Origin: Silurus meridionalis
Lineage: Eukaryota; Chordata; Actinopteri; Siluriformes; Siluridae
Length of the DNA: 64,000 nt
Direction of reading: 5' to 3'
Assembly (NCBI RefSeq): GCF_014805685.1
Contig: NC_060885.1
Coordinates: 25,657,632-25,721,631 of the forward strand
Shown here piece after piece: positions 53,450 through 62,400 of the stretch. Within the stretch, counting starts at the first letter, position 1. Every line of letters starts with the position of its first letter. The position numbers and the translations under genes were made by a program. The notes below the pieces were generated by a model. That model was given only the letters and a program-made list of their open reading frames with translations, was not told the origin of the DNA and did no database searches.

Positions 53450-54879
53450 GTATGTATGTGTCTGTATATACAGTGAGGAAAATAAGTATTTGAACACCCT
53501 GCTATTTTGCAAGTTCTCCCACTTAGAAATCATGGAGGGGTCTGAAATTCTCATCGTAGGTGCATGTCCACTGTGAGAGACATAATCTAAAAAAAAAAAA
53601 TACAATCAGTAAGAATCCAACTACTAACGTGGCCAAGACCAAAGAGCTGTCCAAAGACACTAGAGACAAAATTGTACACCTCCACAAGGCTGGAAAGGGC
53701 TATGGGGAAATTGCCAAGCAGCTTGGTGAAAAAAGGTCCACTGTTGGAGCAATCATTAGAAAATTGAAGAAGCTAAACATGACTGTCAATCTCCCTCGGA
53801 CTGGGGCTCCATGCAAGATCTCACCTCGTGGGGTCTCAATGATCCTAAGGAAGGTGATAAATCAGCCCAGAACTACACAGGAGGAGCTGGTCAATGACCT
53901 GAAAAGAGCTGGGACAACCGTTTCCAAGGTTACTGTTGGTAATACACTAAGACGTCATGGTTTGAAATCATGCATGGCACGGAAGGTTCCCCTGCTTAAA
54001 CCAGCACATGTCCAGGCACATCTTAAGTTTGCCAATGACCATTTGGATGATCCAGAGGAGTCATGGGAGAAAGTCATGTGGTCAGATGAGACCAAAATAG
54101 AACTTTTGGGTCATAATTCCACTAAACATGTTTGGAGGAAGAAGAATGATGAGTACCATACCAAGAACACCATCCCTACTGTGAAGCATGGGGGTGGTAG
54201 CATCATGCTTTGGGGGTGTTTTTCTGCAAATGGGACAGGGCGACTGCACTGTATTAAGGAGAGGATGACCGGGGCCATGTATTGTGAGATTTTGGGGAAC
54301 AACCTCCTTCCCTCAGTTAGAGCATTGAAGGTGGGTCGAGGCTGGGTCTTCCAACATGACAATGACCCGAAGCACACAGCCAGGATAACCAAGGAGTGGC
54401 TTTGTAAGAAGCATATCAAGGTTCTGGCGTGGCCTAGCCAGTCTCCAGACCTAAACCCAATAGAGAATCTTTGGAGGGAGCTCAAACTCCGTGTTTCTCA
54501 GCGACAGGCCAGAAACCTGACTGATCTAGAGAAGATCTGTGTGGAGGAGTGGGCCAAAATCCCTCCTGCAGTGTGTGCAAACCTTGTGAAAAACTACAGG
54601 AAACGTTTGACCTCTGTAATTGCATACAAAGGCTACTGTACCAAATATTAACATTGACTTTCTCAGGTGTTCAAATACTTATTTGCAGCTGTATAATACA
54701 AATAAATAGTTAAAAAATCATTTATTGTGATTTCTGGATTTTTTTTTTTTTTTTATTATGTCTCTCACAGTCCAAGACCCCTCCATGATTTCTAACTGGG
54801 AGAACTTCCATGATTTCTAACTGGGAGAACTTGCAAAATAGCAGGGTGTTCAAATACTTATTTTCCTCACTGTATACTG

Positions 54880-54951
<72 letters not shown>

Positions 54952-56330
54952 CATACAGTATATATACTGTATATAAAGGGGGAGCAAGAAGTGCTAAATG
55001 GAATTTACAGATGTTTAAGTTGGTACTGCAGACTGGGCATGTAGTCACTGCTAGAAGAAAGTATATTTAAGTGTAGAACAACATATTTCCCAATTACAAT
55101 AGATATCAAAAGAAACGTTAGCCAAAGCAGACAACACTGCAGTGCATCTCCTTGTAAAAACTGTTGCCACAAATAGACACACTCAAATTCCCTTCTAAAT
55201 ATACATGACACACACAGACTCATAGGCACCTGCACAGTTGTTTCACACTCCAGCAGTAATGTTTTAGAAGGTATTAGGCAGGACCCTGGTTTCAGCCTTC
55301 AGTAGCAAATAGCAAGCTGGGTAATTGCTCTTATTGTGCTTAAGCTAAATTTTTTAATGTTTCCATATAAACATAAAATCCTGAGACAGTTATACCAAAA
55401 AATAAACTAAAGGGGAAAAAAACTATACATGCAAACTTCAAAGCAAACATAATTATTTTCTTCACTTAAATATGAAGTGGTGCAATATCAGAAACTGAAT
55501 CAGAATATCAGAAAATCTAACAGATTGCCAACATGCCCCAAATATATAAATGCCTGTATAAATGCCAATCCTATACACTCATGTTAGTGCATTAATTCAG
55601 ATTTTAAGAGGTAAGATTGTAAACACACCTATATAAGATGGCAAATCAACACTTGCAAACTGATATTCTCTACAAGGTTAAATATAATAGTAAGGTAGTG
55701 GAGAGAAAAAAAAAAGAGATTCAGTGCAAGAGATAAAAAAGTTTTAAAAGACACCATATATGGTAGTCTACTAGCTTGCTTATTTAAAAAAGTTAGAAAC
55801 AGTGCATTGTTTGGTTTCTGTTTGGATTAGTTTAACCAGCGTCGAAGAGTAAAAAGAAAAGCTAATCATTTAACATTATAGCAATCACCAATCTTTTTTG
55901 TTAGAGAAATGTCATTCATTTAAATAAAATTCTATTCCATCAAAGGTTTTATATGCCAGACCTGTATCAAGAATAGATTATGCACATAAATCCACATGTT
56001 AGATGAAAATGACTGCATGAAGGAATGTTAAGTTTACATCAGTGTGGTAATTGCATGACTAGTCCTTCTGTGGCACAAAAGAAACATACAGGAAACTTTA
56101 ATCTCCTATTAGTTGTAAACCTGACTATACAAATCATATGAAAAGGAGGTGATTGTGCCATAATCTTACAGTATCTTACTAAATTGCTTGCTTGAACTTG
56201 TTTTCAAAAAATAATTACCTATTTTGCTGCTTTTAGCAAGAATACAGTCATATTCTTGTACAATGCAGACCCATTTAGTTTGGTTCAACCTTGTTCAGCT
56301 GTATCCTATACCTTCTCTTTACTTAAGAAG

Positions 56331-56406
<76 letters not shown>

Positions 56407-59400
56407 CAAACTGTTGACACTCACAGAGTAGCCTGCCATTGCAAGTTACACCTACCGTAACAGATCTCTGTTCTGGTCCTTACATGGTTCCACCTTTACA
56501 TTCTCTGTGCATGAGTCTTCTGCTGGTGAAGACTCTTCAACTTTGAGTTTGAGCTCTTTATCTGTACTACTGTCTTCATCACTATACATCATGTCTTCAT
56601 CCTTTGGGCTTCGACTATTCACTTTGTTTCTAAAAAGTTCTGCTTCTTCTGATTTTCCCTCCTAAAAGTAATATAAAAAACAAGTATTGGCAAAATTACA
56701 CTTTTTTCCAAATAAATTAATGAACTATTTACTATAAACTGGATCAAATATGGGGTGATAATATACTGATTAATGCATTTAGAAAATACAATATATTGAC
56801 ATATTTGGGACACCTGGTCATAAGTATGGTATGTGCTTTTTGAGCACCACATTTAGTCCTAATTTGCTCTAATAATTTCCCTTTCAGGAACCCGAGCTGC
56901 GTCTAAATGCTTTGGGAACATGCCCGAGTGTTTACACTCTGAAATAATGTGTGTAATCAGTCAAAAATTGGATGCTGGCCATTATCGGCGGGGTGACGCC
57001 ATGACCAGGAAGTATAAAACACACAGGCTTACGCCGCTGCATCCCTAAACACCATGGCAGTCCTGCAGGTGTATCAGGCTGAACTGCTACATTAACTGGA
57101 TGTGGGAGTTGCTTAAGGCGGCCAGTTCACGAGCTCCACCGGACGGCTAGGGCCATTACCCAGTCAATGGCCACCCTTGTCTCGACAAAGAAGCACCTCT
57201 GGCTCACTCTCTGACTCACAAATGTCCGACAGAGATTGGGCCATGCTGCTGGACACCCCACTCACTCCTTCAGGAGAAAGAAACAGATGGCGGCATTCCA
57301 GCAGTACCTCCCACACCTCTCTAATTGCTCGGCGGGCATAGCCCCAGCCCCAACCCACCACCTCCCATCAGGAGGTACAGAAATGGAGCATTGCATCTCG
57401 CACTCCCCAAGTCAGGGATCGGGTTCTTCCTATTGGCCTTGCCCTCTCACCATACATCTTCACACAAAATGTGTCAATGTGGCTCTGGTCATTGTAGCCA
57501 TCTTTACGGCCATCTAAAAGGTCAGAGAAGGACAGCCTCTCATTGTCAACAGGTCCAAAACAGCTAGGACTCATGGCAGATGCACCCAGTGTTATCCCAC
57601 TTGGCCTTTTGCACATGAGTCCCTTTCAATGGTGGCAATGGGTTCTCATGGACAAAACACTGATCAGTGTTTTGTCTCTTTACAAGTTTTGCTCGACCTT
57701 AGTGCAGCTTTTGCCATTAGTCACACTATACTGCTTTCTAGACTTGAGAACGTTGTTGGAAAGAAGGGAACAGCTCTCTCTTGGCTTATGTCTTATTTGA
57801 CTGATCGCTACCAGTTTGTTGATGTAAATGGTGAGTTCTCCACCCTCTCTGAAGTAAAGTTTGGTGTTCCTCAAGGATCTGTCTTAGGCCCACTGCTTTT
57901 CTCTTTATATATGCTGCCTCTGGGTGAAATTATACATAAACATGGTATTCGCTTCCATTGCTATGCTGATAATACACAGTTGTATATTTCAGCAAAGCCA
58001 GATGAGAAAGATCAGCTTAACAATGTTGAGGAGTGTGTAAAGACATTAGACAGTGGATGCTTGATAACTTTCTTCCGCTCAACTCAGATAAGACGGAAGT
58101 ACTTTTACTGGGCCCACATAGAAACTGGGCCCACATAGAAGCAAACTTTCGAATATGTAGCATCTCTGGATGGTGTTTCTGTTTTAGCGTGTACGGCTGT
58201 CAAAGACCTTGGTGTTATTATTGACCCTAGTCTTTCCTTTGAGGCTCATGTAAATACTATTACCAGGTTTGCCTTCTTTCACCTTAGAAATATTGCTAAA
58301 ATATATATAGAAATATGGAACATATAGAAATATGATGTCGTTACAGGATGCAGAAAAACTAGTTCATGCTTTTGTTACATCTAGATTAGACTACTGTAAC
58401 GCTTTACTGTCTGGGTGTTCGAGTAAGTGCATAAATAAGCTTCAGTTAGTTCAGAATGCAGCAGCAAGTGTCCTCACGAGATCTAGGAAATATGACCACA
58501 TCACTCCTGTTTTAATCAGTCTACACTGGCTCCCAATCAAATCTCGCATTGATTATGAAATACTACTACTGATGTATAAAGCACTAAACGATCTTGCACT
58601 GCAGTATCTGAGTGAACTTCTGTACCAGTATGATTCTCCACGCCTACTTAGATCAAAAGGTGCTGGCTATCTGTTGGTTCCTCAAATAATAAAAACCACA
58701 GCAGGGGGCAGATCTTTCTCTTATAAAGCCCCACAGTTATGGAACAGCCTTCCAATCAGTGTTTGGGACTTAGACACAGTCCTAGTGTTCAAGTCCAGGT
58801 TGAAAACATATTTATTTAGTCAAGCCTTTTATCAGTAGATTTTTTTTTTTAGGTAAAGGTGCAGATCTGGAGGTAACATGAATATAGAGTGTTTGGTGAA
58901 CTGGGATATTTGTATGCTGTCGTCCCCTTACTCTCACACGGTCACTCAGGTTTGTTGACGGTGGTGTGATGGGTCGTCTTTTATCCCAGAGATCCCTCAT
59001 GTCTGTGTTACCTTCTGGTTCTCCCTTTTAGTTATGCTGCCATAGCGAGTCTTGCCAGAGTCCAAACTGCACAGTGATATTATCTTTCATACAACAATAA
59101 AGACACCTAATAATCCATATCCTTCTCTCTCTCTCTCTCTCTCTCTGTCTCTTTGTCGAGTTAAACATGCTCCTGAGGCTCCTGTGACCACTGTTCCTGC
59201 CCTTCTCCCCTCCGTGGATCTTCTCACTTCGTCCAGGCCTTTTTTGAGGATGGATTGGACTGTAGGTAATGTCAACAGTCTGCTTCATCGACTCGGGACT
59301 TTTTTTGCTTCTGATCATCATCACTGTACCCCGCAACATCTTTAATCTGCTATAAATGGACATTCGGTGCAACCCAGATGAGGATGGGTTCCCTCTTGGG

Positions 59401-62400
59401 TCTGGTTCCTCTCAAGGTTTCTTCCTTATGCCATCTCAGGGAGTTTTTCCTTGCCACAGTCGCCACCGGCTTGCTCATCAGGGACAAACTTACTTATAAA
59501 GAACATATTCACTTTTAATCACCACATTTTCTGTGTAAAGCTGCTTTGAGACAATGTTCATTGTTAAAAGCGCTATACAAATAAAATGAATTGAATGTTT
59601 GGAGAGATCCCGGGGCACCAGATCCTCCTGTGGGCCCAGGGAAAGCTCCTTTCAGTGAGGGGAGCTTACATCCTGGGTTGGTTGAATGAAGCAGCAGACA
59701 CCGTGTCGAGGGAGAGGTTGAGACCTGGGGAATGGAGATTTGGGAGAGATTTGGCAAATGAGTCTCAAGAGACATCGCACTGTCCCCTCTGGTTCTCCCT
59801 TACTCCGTCAGCCCCACTGGGGTTGACACCATGGCTCAGGCATAGCCAAGGATGCGTCTGTACAACCCCCCCCAACTGCTCCCGGGAATTATGGAGAAAG
59901 TGCGACTCTCAAGCCCCTACTTCGAGCCTCTGGCTGAGGCATCTTGGAAGCATCTCTCTATCAAGACTGCGTTCTTGTTGGCTATTTGCTCTCTTAAGCG
60001 AGGAGGAGATCTACAGGCCCTTTCTGTGGGCCCTTCATCCGGTTTAACAACCTGGACCTTATGGTGCTTATGCACAGCAAGGACAGAGGGGCCAGGAGTG
60101 GCACTGCAGTCCAAGTTGTTGAACCAGATGAATGTCAGCAGGGTGGATTAGCTAGTAGCGTTGCAATTGTTGTGGAGGGTAGTTTTTGTATGTAACCCTA
60201 GTTCCCTGAGGGAACTAGACGCTGTGTCTCTAAGCCACACTGCCGGCATACCTCCAGCACTTCTTCTCCCTTACAGAAGCTGGCGCTTGCCTTACTCCAT
60301 ATGCATTTTATACTTCCTGGTTGTGACGTCACCCCGCCAGTGATGGGCAGCGTCTAATTTTGGACTGGTCAGTATTTAAACCTCTCCATCACCATGGGAA
60401 AGAGCTGTCAAAAGATGACAGAGACAGGTTTGTAGACCTGCACAATGCTGGTATGGGCTACAAGACCATCAGATTGTTGCCGTGACCATGTTTTTTGAGT
60501 CATTGTCATACTGGAAGACCCATCCACGACCCATCTTCAGTGTTCTGGCTGAGGCCAGGAAGTTCTCATTCCAAGATTGTACAGTGCATGGCCCTGCTTA
60601 TGTGGTATAGTCTTTCTGTACCCTTAGCAAAGAAACAGCCCCAAAGCAGAATGTTTCCTCCTCCATGTTTGACAAAGGGGATTCTTGGGGTCTATTCTTG
60701 GGGTCATAATCTGCATTTCTTTGCCTCCAAACACAGCGAGTCAAGTTGATGCCACATAGCTCAATTTTGTCTCATTTGACCACATCACATTCTCCCAAGT
60801 CTTCTCTAAACCAGTCAGGTGTTCATTGGCAAATTTCAGATGAGTCTGTTCATTTGCATTCTTATGCAGAAAGACCTTGGTGTGTTACCAATAGTTTTCT
60901 TGGGAATTGTGGTCCCAGCTCCCTTGAGATCATTAACAAGCTCCTCCTGTGTAATTCTGGGCTGATCCTTCACCTTTACCAGTATCATCCTTACCCCATG
61001 AAGTGAGACTTTGCATGGAGCTCCAGAGCGAGTGCGATTTCTTTCATTTTTGAATTATCCTGAAAACAGTGGCCTCTTTCTCACCAAGCTTCTTGCCGAT
61101 GGTCTTGTAGCCCATTCCAGCCTTGTGCAGGTCTACATTCTTGTCCCTCACATCCTTTGACAGCTTTTTGTTCTAGCCCATAGTGGTTTGAATGAAAAGG
61201 TTGATTTTGTGGCAGGTGTCTTTTACATACATAATGAGTTATTAAGGAGTACTTTCCTAAAGCGACAGGAATAATTTGGGTGTGTGGGAGTCAGAATTCT
61301 TGCTGGTTAGAAGGGGATCAAATACTTATTTCACTCAACTAAATGCAAATTAATGTAGATATACAGTCGAAACTGGTTATGTCGATGTCCTAGGGGGTTG
61401 CCAAAAAGCATCGAGATAACCGATGATCGAGATAAACGAAAATCAATATGGTGGCAATATGTTAACGTGCTTGAAATTTCTTTATGTACATGATGTGCGT
61501 TAATAAATGAGAATGTGCGTGCACGTGTTTTTGGAGGGTTTTTTTACACAACAGCGTTGCCGCGATTTGTTTGATGAAGGCATGCTATAAAAATGTACAT
61601 ACAGTACATGTTTGTTAACTGTCAGGAATCCACCTGCCACGCCCCCTTCGGCTTGGCAGGTGCTTTCTCGTCCGCTTTCTCTGAAGCTCCCGGCTTCAAT
61701 CGCGCACATATGGTGCTCGTTTAGCACTCATCACCAGCTCCTATTTAAACTTCCACACTCTCACCGTCCGTTATTGTTGGTATATGTTGGTTCACGGGGG
61801 TCGCTGTTATTGCTCATGCGTATCCCGGTACGTGCCTTCCCACCGGCACTCTCTCAACGGCTACGCTTTTCTTCCCAAAGCGCATCGCGGATTCCCCAAT
61901 CCTATTGTTGTTAATTCTATGCTTTTGCTGCTCATCCCACATTCCATCCCACGCTCCTGCCAAGCGCCGCGCTCCTGCCAAGCGCGGCTTTTGCCTCCCG
62001 TTCATCACATAACATTTAACAACAAAAGGCATAAGTGCACTAACTAACAGAAGAGAAACACCAGTCTACAATACAACACCTGTAGCATCTGTAAGGCTTG
62101 ATTTTTCCGCCATTTCCGCAAGTTCTTCTGCGGCTGCACAGTGCCGATTGAGATAACCGACATTAAGTGGCAAATTTTTCCCCCCTTGTGCTCGAGATAT
62201 TAGGATTCAGCGACATATAAAAGTCAACATAACCATTAAAAAATGCTTAGACAAAGATAGAATTTGGCGGTTCCACATCAAAAACGTGGTCAAGATAAGT
62301 GGGTTCCACTGTATGGGTTCCATAAGTGGGTTCCACTGTAATATAAATTTATTTCATTATTATTATTTGTTTTATATTCTTACTCTCTCTCTAAAATAAA

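Noticed and set aside
53306..53605. Coding frames with long YIYIYI or VCVCVC runs here and at other microsatellites
   Set aside because: They are translations of (AT)n and (CA)n repeats with no flanking coding signal.
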